Shown here in pieces: positions 1 through 11,500 of a stretch of DNA of 64,000 nt. This DNA is from Ifrita kowaldi (taxonomy: Eukaryota; Chordata; Aves; Passeriformes; Cinclosomatidae), in contig VZRS01008300.1 in assembly GCA_013398055.1 (NCBI GenBank), positions 68,623 to 132,622 of the forward strand, in the 5' to 3' direction. Position numbers and translations under genes: made by a program. The notes beneath the pieces were generated by a model. The model had not been told where the DNA came from and did no database searches. It saw only the letters and a program-made list of their open reading frames with translations. Numbering within the stretch: position 1 is the stretch's first letter; each line of letters begins with the position of its first letter.

Positions 1-1454
1 ACTCTGGTTTCTGAGGGGGATTTAGAAGTGAGTGGCTTTGAATAGCACATGTTGCCTCACATCAGTTTTACTGATGGTTATGAGGGAATGTGGTTCATCT
101 ATGAACAAATACAGGCTTTTGCTATTTTTGTCTCAGTCATGTTATGTTATGCGTTTGAATGAGGTAGAAGTAATTTTTTCCATTGTTTGACAGTACCATA
201 ATTTGGAAGACAAGTTTAAATTAGGTCCTAAAAAAATCAATTCATCCTTTATAAGAATAAATTTGCTCTGACACGTTTGTTATTAATGTCACAAATACTA
301 AGTTTTCTAACTCTATTACTTTTTCACCCTTAGAACTTGAGTTTTGTTACGTAAATCTGGAGTATAATAGTTGATAATCTTTCGTGGAAGTACATTCATT
401 TTAAAGCACACAGTAGCACTGTCCTGTGGATATCTCAATTGTAGCTTAAAGTTAGATTTCAGGAGAGTGAAAAACAAGATAGTATTTAGTAAATATGTAT
501 CACATTATAGAAGCTGTGCTTGTTTTTGAAATTGGGGACCACAGCAGGTTGCATGTACAAGAATGTATATACAGAAGTAAATTGCATTTTTAGTTTGTTG
601 TGTTCCATATCCATGAATAGATCAAGCCTAATTGCACTGGTTGTGTCTAAATATACTTTAAGTAGGTCCTATTGAAGATTATCTGATTGCCTGTCTTGCT
701 TTCCCAGTTCATTTCCACACTGTCTTAAAACATATGGATGTTCATAGTGCTATACAGGACAACAGGGAAATGAAAAGCAAAAGTAACATTACGTAATTGG
801 TGATTTTGAAGATGGCTTGCAATATACTGAAATACCTGCATGGCATAGTATTTCTACCTGCTGTGCTTCTCTTCCCCTCTTTTTGTGTCCTGGTCGTCAT
901 TCCTGTTGGTCTTGTCTTAAGCTGTAGTTCTTGGGCAGACAAAATGTCTTTTGATTTGTTTCTATTGTTGTGGGTATGTTTTTGACAGCTCAAAATGTCA
1001 GTAATCATTCCAGTAGTGATTTGGGATAAAGGGAAGGCAGGAGGATCTCTTGAAGCAGAACTGCTTGAAGAATTAGGATTTTGATTTCCACAGTTTTATT
1101 TTCTATACAATGAGTATTTTTAGCTCTTGAATTTTAGCATGTTTGTGCAGGAAATGTTTGGGTGCTTGGATTGTCACTACTGCTTGAGCATCAGTATGTT
1201 GGAGAAGGGTAGGAGGAGGAAATGTTGAATAACAGACATATTCTAACAGTATATTCTAGCATAAAACATCTTTGTCTTGCTGCTCTAACTGTATGATTAT
1301 TGGAATTTTATCAGGATAGTTTTTTCACTTAAGACTCTTACATCTTTGTCTTATTTTTATTATTTATTTATGCACAAAAAGACCTGGTAGGTTGCTCTGA
1401 AATTCTAAGAGACTTTATGGTTTTTGTAATCTCTTAGTAAATTTGTACTTGTGT

Positions 1455-1652
1455 TGTGGTTTAACCCCAGCCAGCAGCCAAGCCCCAGACTCGCTCACTC
1501 ACCTACCAGTGGGATCAGGGAGATAAGTGGAAGGGTAAAAGCTGGAAAACTCGGGGGTTGAGATAAAGACAGTTTAATAGGGAAAGCAAAAGCTGTGCAC
1601 AGAGCATGGTCAGGCAGGTGTTTAGCCATGCCCAGGAGAGCAGGTAATTCTG
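1455..1652 (-). mobile_element. Truncated avian endogenous-retrovirus LTR fragment
   Basis: A block beginning TGTGGTTTAACCCCAGCC, followed by AGATAAAGACAGTTTAATAG and GCAGGTGTTTAGCCATGCCC, matches by eye a common avian ERV LTR family. As I recall that family, the + strand here shows the reverse complement of the LTR's 3' end, so the element is read on the minus strand. The other half is missing and no retroviral coding sequence is present. Family name and borders need a repeat library. Confidence 0.7.
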
Positions 1653-1854
1653 CTACCTTTTTGACCGTTTCAGATTCCTTAGAAACATCTATTTACTCTC
1701 GAAGCTAGCCACTTCCATTGAACACTCTTCTGTGTTGTAGATTGTTTAATAGAATTAGAGGAGATTTCTTGATACCTATCACGTGGACTACTAAAAAAAT
1801 ACTGAGAAGTTTGTAATTTTCTTTATTCTGGATTTCCTCTTCTTTAGGTGTGTT

Positions 1855-1987
1855 CTATAGTTCAGGCAGCACCTGGATGATGCTCTTACTCACGTTTTAT
1901 TTTTAGGTAGTCCTGCAAGAAGCAAGGAGTTGAACGTGATGATCCTTAGGGGTCTCTTTCAACTTGAGGTTATCTATGATTCTATGA
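1855..1987 (+). mobile_element. CR1 LINE 3' end
   Basis: Contains the typical CR1 tail: TTTAGGTAGTCCTGCAAGAA, then TTGAACGTGATGATCCTTAG, and the end TATCTATGATTCTATGA. 5'-truncated, as almost all CR1 copies are. Confidence 0.8.
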
Positions 1988-2415
1988 CACCAGGACTAGA
2001 ATAAAATTGCTCTAATCAGTATTTTCACACATTTGGGTGTTGATACAGGTGGTATGTAAAATGGAATCACTTCATGAGTTTTCTAGAAGACTGCAAGACT
2101 GCTTTCTGTTTTCTAGAACAACAACAGAGTCTAAAAAATAGAAATTGCATGCAGCACTGCTGGTGTGTAACTCTAGGTTGTAACACTTTAGAAATAAACA
2201 GTGACATTAAATGACTGTGGTAACCTGATTTCATGGTTAACCTTTGCATGTAGTTCCGTATACTTATACTTGCTGTTGTACCCTGTAATTGTCTAGGGAC
2301 TGTTTGCAGGAATAAAGGTATTCTGGTGATGGAGCAGAAACAGTGCTTGGAATAATTTCTCTGGGTCTTTTCTCAAACACATTCATGCCAAAGTGCTTTG
2401 TCTCTTTTTTTTCAG

Positions 2416-2518
2416 AGTTGCAATAGTTTCCAAGTCTTTTGAAGGAAAAACTGATCGAACAGAGGAATGGTATGGAACACAGTACAAGCAAGAAGCAATT
2501 TCTGATGAAGTTATTAAG
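2416..2518 (+). CDS. IDE: IDE exon 12 (residues 478-511)
   Basis: 103 nt, entered with the last base of an Arg codon, then 34 codons beginning VAIVSKSFEGKTDRTEEW and ending DEVIK. The acceptor is a pyrimidine run ending in TTCAG. The donor reads AAG|GCATGT, a GC rather than GT donor. Reading on past it reaches TAA within three codons, and the next exon resumes with the expected KWQNADLNGK, which fixes the boundary. It encodes the end of domain 2. Relative to human, Pro in QEAIPDE is Ser. Confidence 0.95.
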
Positions 2519-5500
2519 GCATGTTAAAATTTGTAACATTTGAATATCTGCAAATGAAAAGTCAGTGGTAAATCATTTGTCTAATTTTCCATTTAGTTGA
2601 AAGGGGAACTCAAATCTGCTACTCTTCATAGCATGAAAATCATACACTGAGTCTGTTTAATGTTAAAGGAAGTAAGAATCTTATATTAGTCTTTAGATTT
2701 CAAATATTTATTACATAAAATAGGTTGGATATATTTTAATGGTTATGAACCATGTTAAGTACAGGGAATGTTACACTGTTTTCTCTGTAGAAGTTCCCTA
2801 ATATGCAGTGGCTGCTTAAAAATGTAAGCATTAACTTTTAAAAACTTAAAACTCTCTATTATATGTTAATGAAATGATCAGTACTTTAAAAAGGAATTTT
2901 TAAAAACTCTTAATGTGACTGTTTCTGAAGTTAGTTTTTGCAACATAGAAAGCATGTTTTGCTGGTTAAATGAGACTGTAAAAATCAAAACTCCAAAAAA
3001 AGGAGGTGGGCAAATCCTTATTGAAACTTGTTACTGTTCTAATCTTCTAAGAAGAGGTATCTGTAAAATGTACCTTAGGGCTGAATTGGACCTTCTGAGT
3101 GTGCTCTGAACGGACATTGCATAGGAGCACTTCCTTTAGCTTGACCATACTTATGTTCTTGATTAGAATTCTTGTTTAAGTGTTAATTTAATATCTTCAT
3201 TTACAGTTCATGAAAGAAAATGTAAGATATAAACCCACCTTCCTCTCTACTGTAAACTTTTCAAAATTATTTTTTATCTGTCATCCTCTTTCTAAGATCA
3301 GTTCATCCTGCAGATAGCCTACTCCAACTTGTTTTCCCAGCTATTTCTCTCTTGCCCTATTATCTTAATAGTATTTACACATAAGGTAGTGGAGTGCATT
3401 TTTAAGTCTTTTGTTCCAGTATAAAATAAATAAGCACATATATGCTTTAATTAAGCAGAAATTGGCATAGCCTCATTGTTTATCCTGTTGATCTAGAAAT
3501 GGCAAAATGCTGACCTGAATGGGAAATTCAAGCTTCCAATGAAGAATGAGTTTATTCCTACAAACTTTGAGATTTTGCCATTGGAAAAAGATGCAACGCA
3601 GTACCCTGCCCTTGTCAAGGTAAACTGTCTGTATTTGTCCTGTTTGCTGCCTAACCTTCTGGGAAGTTAGGTTTTAATTCCTCTGTTTTTTAAAATACAG
3701 ATCATCTCATATTCCAAAGTATAGTAAACAATAAAGTACAAAACTTCAATATATTGCTACAAAGAGAGTAGAAAGTTCATTCTTGCTGAACTTTGGATTA
3801 TGACAATTTGTGTTCCTATGAAAGTGAGTCTAGATACAGCTTGAACTCTCTCTGCCCTTTTGAAAGTGTGTCAACAATTGATAAAAATGGCAATAGAGCT
3901 GTTTATTCAGCAGGAGGGTGACTGCCACTCTTACATTTTTTTGACCAGTGTTGAGTAAGTCAAGTGTGTAGACAAGGCTATTGTTTTGTAACTGTGTATG
4001 GAGAATGCCTGTGATTGCATGGAAAAAGAGAGAGAAGTGTCATTTAATGATCTCAAAATATATTGAATTTATCTATATTTACTGTATTTATTGAACATAG
4101 CAATTCAAGCAATATGAATTTAAGGGGATAATTCTAAGTGGCAATTTGAAGTGGTGAAGAGACTTTTTTTTAAATAGTGGCATATATTGCAGTTGAAAGT
4201 CAGATGACTTAATAAAACCTCTTTTCTTGATACAGGACACTGCTATGAGCAAACTATGGTTCAAGCAAGATGACAAATTTTTTTTGCCAAAAGCTTGTCT
4301 CAACTTTGAATTTTTCAGGTATGCAATGTTAAGTATGTCACATAAAGTAGTCTCCAAAAGTTTCTTGTTTATTGGGAATCCACGTTTCTGCGGCAAAGAC
4401 TTTCTTGCATGTATTGACACTTTAGAATCTTACTTTGAATATGCAGTAAGGCTTAGATAGCAGGAATATGCAGTATTGAGTAGCATCATCTAAAATATGC
4501 AGTAATTGAGTAGCAAGAAATTGGATGTGCTCCTTCTATATTAACAGGAAAAGTTTATCTAAAAATACTTTTAAGCCAAATTTTCTTTTATATTTTATTT
4601 GCTCTACCTGAAATTTACCTGCCAATAGAACCCACTACATATTGCAGTAGCCCTCTTTAGAAATAATTGTGTATTTTTAAATTAATTACTAAATCACAGC
4701 TATTTTAAGATGTGTTTTCTTTATGAAATGCTATTATGATAATGATTTTAGGCTCAAATTCTGTTCTCATTTGCATAATGCAAACCAGTTTGAAAAGTGC
4801 TTAAAACCTTGCGATTTTACTTAACTGACACCTGTGACTGATTGTATTTTTTTTTAGAAGAGTATTGTCTGTATTATCAATGAATGTTTGATTCTGACCT
4901 CAAGATGTATGATAAAATGATGTAATGTTAATTCTGGTTTTGCATGATTTTCATCATAGGAAGGTAATCTTTCTTTTTTAAGTAAGCATGACAGTGATGG
5001 ACCTTCTTAATGTTCCTTTCAAGTAATAAATTTCTAACTTTTGAATTTAAAAAAATACTGCTGTTTTTAGAGTGCATCTGTTTCTGTGTAGAACTGCTGA
5101 AAGCTAGAAAAAATTCAGGGACTCTCCTTTTGCCTAATTAAGTTATTTGCTGGAAGGGCCATTGTCGGGGCTCCCATAGATGCACTAATGAATTCTTGTT
5201 TTGGGAGACCACTTGAAATTTTTATTGCAGGAGAAAGATTTACAGAGGTTTTTTTCAGAGTGTGTCATGTCTTGGTACTGGTTTTGGTACTAGTTGGGGA
5301 AAATAGGTTGCCTGGGCATTTTCTCTTTTTGCATTTTGAAACCACACGCCAGATGTTACAACTGTTTCAACTTTGATGTGTCAGGAAGCGGAGGAGCAAA
5401 ATGGTAACTCCCTATCTCTTACTCAGAGAGCAATTGCAGTGCTTTGCCTTCTTTGTTCATTCTTCATGGCTTTTCCTTGTACTATGTTTGGCCAAAATCC

Positions 5501-8500
5501 AAAGAACGATTTTACTGATGGACACTGAGTTTATAGTTGCGGTGGTTTTTTAAATCAATTCAGGTGAACTGTAAGTGGTCCAGTCTCTGCTAGTTTGTGA
5601 ATGAATAAAAGATAATAATTTGATTTATGTAGAGCTCACAAAGGTGTAAATGTCTGCACGTACACACAATATCATAGAATCATTTATGTTGGAAGGGACC
5701 TTTAAAGGTCTAGTCCAATCCTCCTGCAACAAGTAGAGATACCTTATCTAGATCTGTGGAGATGGTATTTCCCAGTTAGATTTGTATTTTCATCTGTGAG
5801 CCCTTATAGAAGGCCAGAAGTACTTTGAGTTTTGCTGACCATTGGAATGGAATGATTTGCCTCTTTCCTCTAGGAACAGTTCCAGGTAGAGAGCTGGCTT
5901 TTTTCTTAGGGTTTGGAGCAAGGGTTCTTTCCTTTTCCTTAAAAATGAGATGGTAATTGTATGTGAGCTGGAGTGAGGAGATTTTGGCAATAATGGGTGC
6001 ATCACCTCTAAAAGATATTCTAAGCAGGTTTGTCCAGTTTTGATACTTAAAAAAGGTTCTTGGCGAATCTGTCTCTATTTGGTCACGCTAATGGTTATTG
6101 AAGGAAATGGTGACATGTAGCGTGTCTATTCATGAGACTTGATGGAATCACTCATATCTCTTGGGACCAAGTGAATTGGTGAATAAAGCCATCTTAATGA
6201 CATGGGTTTTCATAAAAAATGTTAGCCTCAGTTCTAGATCAGGATATGAAGCTTGTGCTGCCTTGTACTGGATTATAAGAGGCTACAGGCTGCTTCAGTG
6301 TGATAAAAAAAACAAACTAGGAGGATTTCTTCTGCCTACTGCCCTGATCAACATGAAGCATAGAAAGAATTCCTGGTCCAGATGCTATATCAGCAATTGC
6401 TGTGTAGATAAATTGAGAGGACGTTGATGAGGTTGGTTTCTCCCTTAGATATACAAATCCCACCAGAAGAATGAGTATATTAACCTCTTGAAATCACCTT
6501 GTTCCAAAACTGAAAGTCCTTACAGGATTAAAGAATGTTAAAGAAACATCACGGTAAAAACATCTGACTTACTGCCCAGCCTAAAAGAGGATGATAAGCA
6601 TTTACATTTGTATGAATTGCAACTTAAAAACTCAAAAAGTATCCTTTTTTTAAAAGGAAGTAAAACAACCATGTAATGTGTTGATGTTTTGAAAATTCTT
6701 TAAAGGTAGTTAGCAACTCAGCACTTCAATGTTGATTCCAACTCTGTCACAGCTGTTTGAAAGAGGAAAAGACTATACTTCACATTTTTTTTTAAATGCA
6801 TCATTAGTGATTGAGTTGTTCTACTTCTTTGAGTCTAGTAAAAAAAAAAGGTAAACTAGAAATAAGCATTTGTTTAGAAAACTGTCAGTAATAGGAAGCA
6901 ACTCCCAGAACAGTGTTGTAATAATTGTTTTCTGTTATTTTTCACTTGAGGATTAATGATCTAGTAGCTGTGATTTTTTTCAAGACTTCCAGTTGGCCTT
7001 TGCCAGCTAAGTGGGAATACAGAATTTATAACTGATACAGACATAGTAATCACTCAAACTGATTAAGTCTGCATTCTAGTATCAAAATGCTAAATAATAT
7101 AATGAGTTTGGAGGAAGGTTTATAGGATTGACCTACATCTTGCTTTGAATTTGGTCTTAATTAAAAAATTCAATAGTAATTGGATTTATATCATTGGGCA
7201 TATTGAAAGTCCTCAATTTGGGAAAATTCTCATTGTAGGGAGAAATGCAAATACCAGTCCTTTTGTCTTTTTTACTGACCTGTTTGTTTAATCTGGGCTA
7301 AGATTTCAGACTATAGCAGGCTCTGCTTCTGAAATATATATATTTTAAAATTATTTATTTAGTTTGTTAAAATCTCTTCCTGTGCTTCCTTTTCTTAGTC
7401 TAAAAGGTAGGAGAAGTTAAAAGCTATGAGGAACCTTCTTAAAAATACCTTTGTAATGTGTTTTAAAGTTATTGGTTTGTGTGTTGTGGTCATGTGATCA
7501 TTGCTTTACTATGTTAATGTTGATATACACAGTGAAATATCCTGCTGTATAGGTGTAAACAAATGTAATAGCATGTCTCTGAATATCTGACTGCTTCAGG
7601 AAAAGAAATGCCAATAGCACGGGTTTGAATTGCAAACCATATCCTGACAGCAAATGCTTCAGATACTGCTGATTATTTCTGTGAAATTCATAATGGATTT
7701 ACATGCACTTCAGAGACTTTAGAAATACATATAGTACGTATAACTTGTCTTGACTTCTCAAATCTTCAAAACACACAGCTATTAAATGATTAGCACAGTT
7801 GAAACATGGCTTGAGTCTTTGAGTTGCATTTCTCTTTTTGAGAAATTTGCGACAGTGTTGTGTGTGATCATGTGCTTCTAATGCAACAGTAGGTTTTAGA
7901 GGGTTGTTGCCATTAAAAAGGTAACACAGAAAATTACAGTAGTAAGAAAATGGATATGCCAGACTTCTCTCCAGAGCTGATCTTGGCACGTACTGCATAT
8001 TTTCGTACCACAAATTGTTGCTCTCCTAATTTTTGTAATAGAAACTCATCATGTATGAGAATTAATTAATTTAATGTTCAGTATGGGGACTTTCATTTCA
8101 ATCTGTTAAATTATGTTGGTATATTTAGTTTCTTTTACTCCTGGTGAATTCTGACTGTGCAGCCAAGTAAATAAAATGTGTCTTGATTTATGAGCACGAA
8201 TAAAATATGTCTGGGATCTTGAGTATTTAGGCATAAGCAAGCTAAGTAACTCTTTTCAGGTGCGCTCATATTTGGCTTTGAAATAGGAATCCTTCATAAT
8301 GGGATCCATCAGCATAAAATCACAGAAAATACTGTTTCCTTCAGATCAAACTTAAAAGGCCAAAAGAAACAGAAAAATAATTTTAAACTGCATATTTTAC
8401 TTTCAACATTTTCTTCCAGCCCATTTGCTTACGTGGATCCCTTGCATTGTAACATGGCCTATTTGTACCTTGAACTACTCAAAGACTCCCTCAACGAGTA

Positions 8501-11500
8501 TGCATATGCAGCAGAACTAGCTGGCTTGAACTATGATCTCCAAAATACCATCTATGGGATGTATGTAAGTACCCAAATCAAGGAAAAGCTTAGAGCCTTA
8601 AAACTACTTCCACTCATCAACATTTTTATATTGATTTGATGGAAGGACTTTTAAATAAAAAATAAAGGCCGTTAGTCCTTTTGATCTTGGTTATTAACCA
8701 TCCTTTCTTTGATTTGAATTTTAAGTTGAATTTTGTTAAAAGTCTTCAACAGTCTTTCAGTTCATATCAAGCAAATTCTCTTCTTTATTTTTATATCATT
8801 TGTGAAATTAATTAGTTGTAAGATTTCTTCCTCCATTTAAAAAAAAGGCAACCCTAATCCAAGCTTACATATTTATTGGTCAGATATCTACCAAAACTTT
8901 CTGACTGATGGGGTAAAAGACCCCCTTTTCATGCTATTAAATAAACAGTATACTTCTGCTTTTCTGTTCAAGAACTACTGATCATGAGGCTGCATATACA
9001 TACTCTTCAGTCATATTTCTTCATCCATTACCTTGTCACTGCCTGAGGTATCAAAGCATTTCTTTTGTTTTTCTTTTTGTTAGTCGCTACATTTATGCTG
9101 ATCCTCTCCATTGCAACATGACATACCTGTTTATCAGGTTATTGAAGGATGATTTAAAAGAGTATACATATGCAGCACGCCTCTCAGGTTTGGTCTATGG
9201 CATTGCATCAGGAATGAATGCAATACTTGTAAGTAAGAAAAAAACGCAGGAGGAAATGAAACAGCTTGGGAGTTGTTGAGCTTGGAGAAAACATTTGACT
9301 TCTGCATTTCTAAATGAGATGGTTAATGGTTTTTTTCCTTGCATATATCTCATGAATTAAAGGCAGTGCAAGACTGTATTTTAATCAGTACTGAGTGACC
9401 TGTTTAAGATTGCAGTGTCTTGTGAACATGTGTGTAGTGCAATTGTTGCATTCTGGTTCACATTTTTACTTGCATGATAATCTGGAAAGAACTATGGCTG
9501 GTTTCTGTATAAAAAGATTAACTTTTCTGTTGAATGAATCCTCAACTTTACATATTTTGCTATAATTCTCTAATTCTACTGTAGTGAGCTGTGGAAATGG
9601 ATTGTGCATGTGTTCATTAGAATGCAATGCTGGATATATATGGCTTTTTTGTTTTTATCACATATTTTATAGTCTGTTATAAAGGGTTGACAATACTCGA
9701 TGAATACTGATATAATGATAAATGGTTATTTCTTACTCAGCTTCTCCTATGGGATTTATGATAGGAGATTTTAGTAGTCTCTCCTGAAGTTCTGTTCAAA
9801 GCTTTTGTTAACCACCCTTACATACCAGAATGTCTTTTGAAATTTCCTGTAGAAGTGTTACTTTCCAAAGCATTTTAGTGGAAGAACGTAATGTATATTG
9901 TCTTTACATTTTCTATATGAGAGAGTGCTGCAATTTCTTTTTTTCGAACACAAATCTAATTTCCTGGTCGCATTCACTTGACTTATTGCAAACATGGTTT
10001 CAAAGCTTGCTGATGTTTCTATGATCAGGGTTAATCCTTTAAAAAAAAAGTGTAATTTTCTTCATTTTTAGTCAGAGTTATTTTAAATATTGAGAATTTG
10101 TAATATTCTTTTCTGTATTGTGAGAAGTTTCGTGATTAATAAGTGTAACTGTGTTATATTGATGCTTTGGGCAGGGGCAGATGCTACTCTGAAAAGTCAC
10201 CCATGGTGATTGTTGAACACTTCGGGTTCCTGTGCTGATTTAGGATACCAACCTTTGTCATAAATCCTTTTATGATAACTTTTTCTTCAAATTCATAGTT
10301 CAGCTATGTTTCAGCAACTACAGAACAAAAAAATTCTTCCTTCTGAAAAGCAGAAATTCATCTGTATGTTGGTTTGTGTTCTAAAGTTTAGTTGTACTCT
10401 TAATTATTAAACTGTACAAATCCAATCAAATTCCTGGTTGGAGATACCAAATTTTGAAGTTTTTCCCTACAAAAATGATCTTTTAATGCCTTTTTTTGCC
10501 AGAGAAATTTTCTGTAGCTTGATGAAATCATACAGTAATTTTAAAGTTTTATGTTATTTTTAAAATGAGCAGGTTTATTTCATTTATACTTTCAAAAATA
10601 TGTATGATCAGATCAATATAGCATTAGAAGTGCAGAATAACTACCCTGATGTTTCAGCTCAGCAGCATCCTGGTTATTAAGTATGCTGCTGTTTATGACA
10701 GCCCTTTTTTGTAGTATTGCTTACTTCCACTTAAATATTCTTTGATCAACAACAGAGATATGAACCTAGGGTAAAAGTAAATTGGAGAGAGGGTTTTAGA
10801 AGGTTGTGAATCTAGACTTCATTACTAAAGTGAGAAACCTAGATTAAAACCATTCCAGTACTCCAAGACTCAACATTGTAATCATTAAAAATCTGTATTC
10901 TGAGTACAGTTTACTTACACCAACATGAAATTACATTAATTCTGTGCATTTAGAACTCCTGTGCAAATATGCAATATTATATTTGTCAGTTAGTAACTTT
11001 TTGGTGGGTAAAGGGATTTAACTTAAGAATTATTAAATGTTCAGTAACGGTGAATTTAGCGTAAGTATTGAAAATGTATTGCTCATTGAATTATGCAAGA
11101 CTTGGTAATGGTTTTGGTTTTTTATCTTCCACATTTAAAGCAACTTATGCACTTTTTCCATAGCTCTCTGTAAAAGGTTATAATGACAAGCAACATATCT
11201 TGCTCAAGAAGATCATTGAGAAAATGGCTACTTTTGAGATCGATGAAAAGCGATTTGAGATTATCAAGGAAGCGGTAAGCTGCATGAGAAATTCACATTT
11301 TGGAGTAATTGAAAATTGAATGCATTGGCTTGATAGGAAATCTGAAGGCTGACTATCCATGGAAATAGAGAGTGAAATTCTGCGTTAGTGAGACTTCAGA
11401 TGCTTTTTTCTTTCTTGTGGCTGTGAGTTCCTTGGAGTTGTGTATATAGCATTCTTTGGTTAAAAATAACTGATCCTGTAATCTTTTTTTAGCTAGTCTT

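Larger units (their letters stand above)
1..2415 (+). other. IDE: IDE intron 11, 3' part
   Basis: No exon seen. It contains an LTR fragment (about 1455-1652) and a CR1 3' end (about 1855-1987); the rest is AT-rich unique-looking sequence. It ends in a TTTTTTTTCAG acceptor. Confidence 0.85.
4319..8419 (+). other. IDE: IDE intron 14
   Basis: At 4.1 kb, the longest complete IDE intron in the window. It holds a diverged tandem repeat (4437-4523) and a minus-strand CR1 piece (about 5671-5745). The remainder is AT-rich without recognisable exons. Confidence 0.85.

Noticed and set aside
2504..2512. Upstream GT (GAA|GTTATT) as the true donor of IDE exon 12
   Set aside because: It would delete three conserved residues (Val-Ile-Lys) and has a poor donor context; the GC donor fits the protein exactly.
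8433..8639. Open frame starting at an ATG in exon 15a and reading into the intron
   Set aside because: It is the real exon 15a read past its GTAAGT donor; the extension is intronic.
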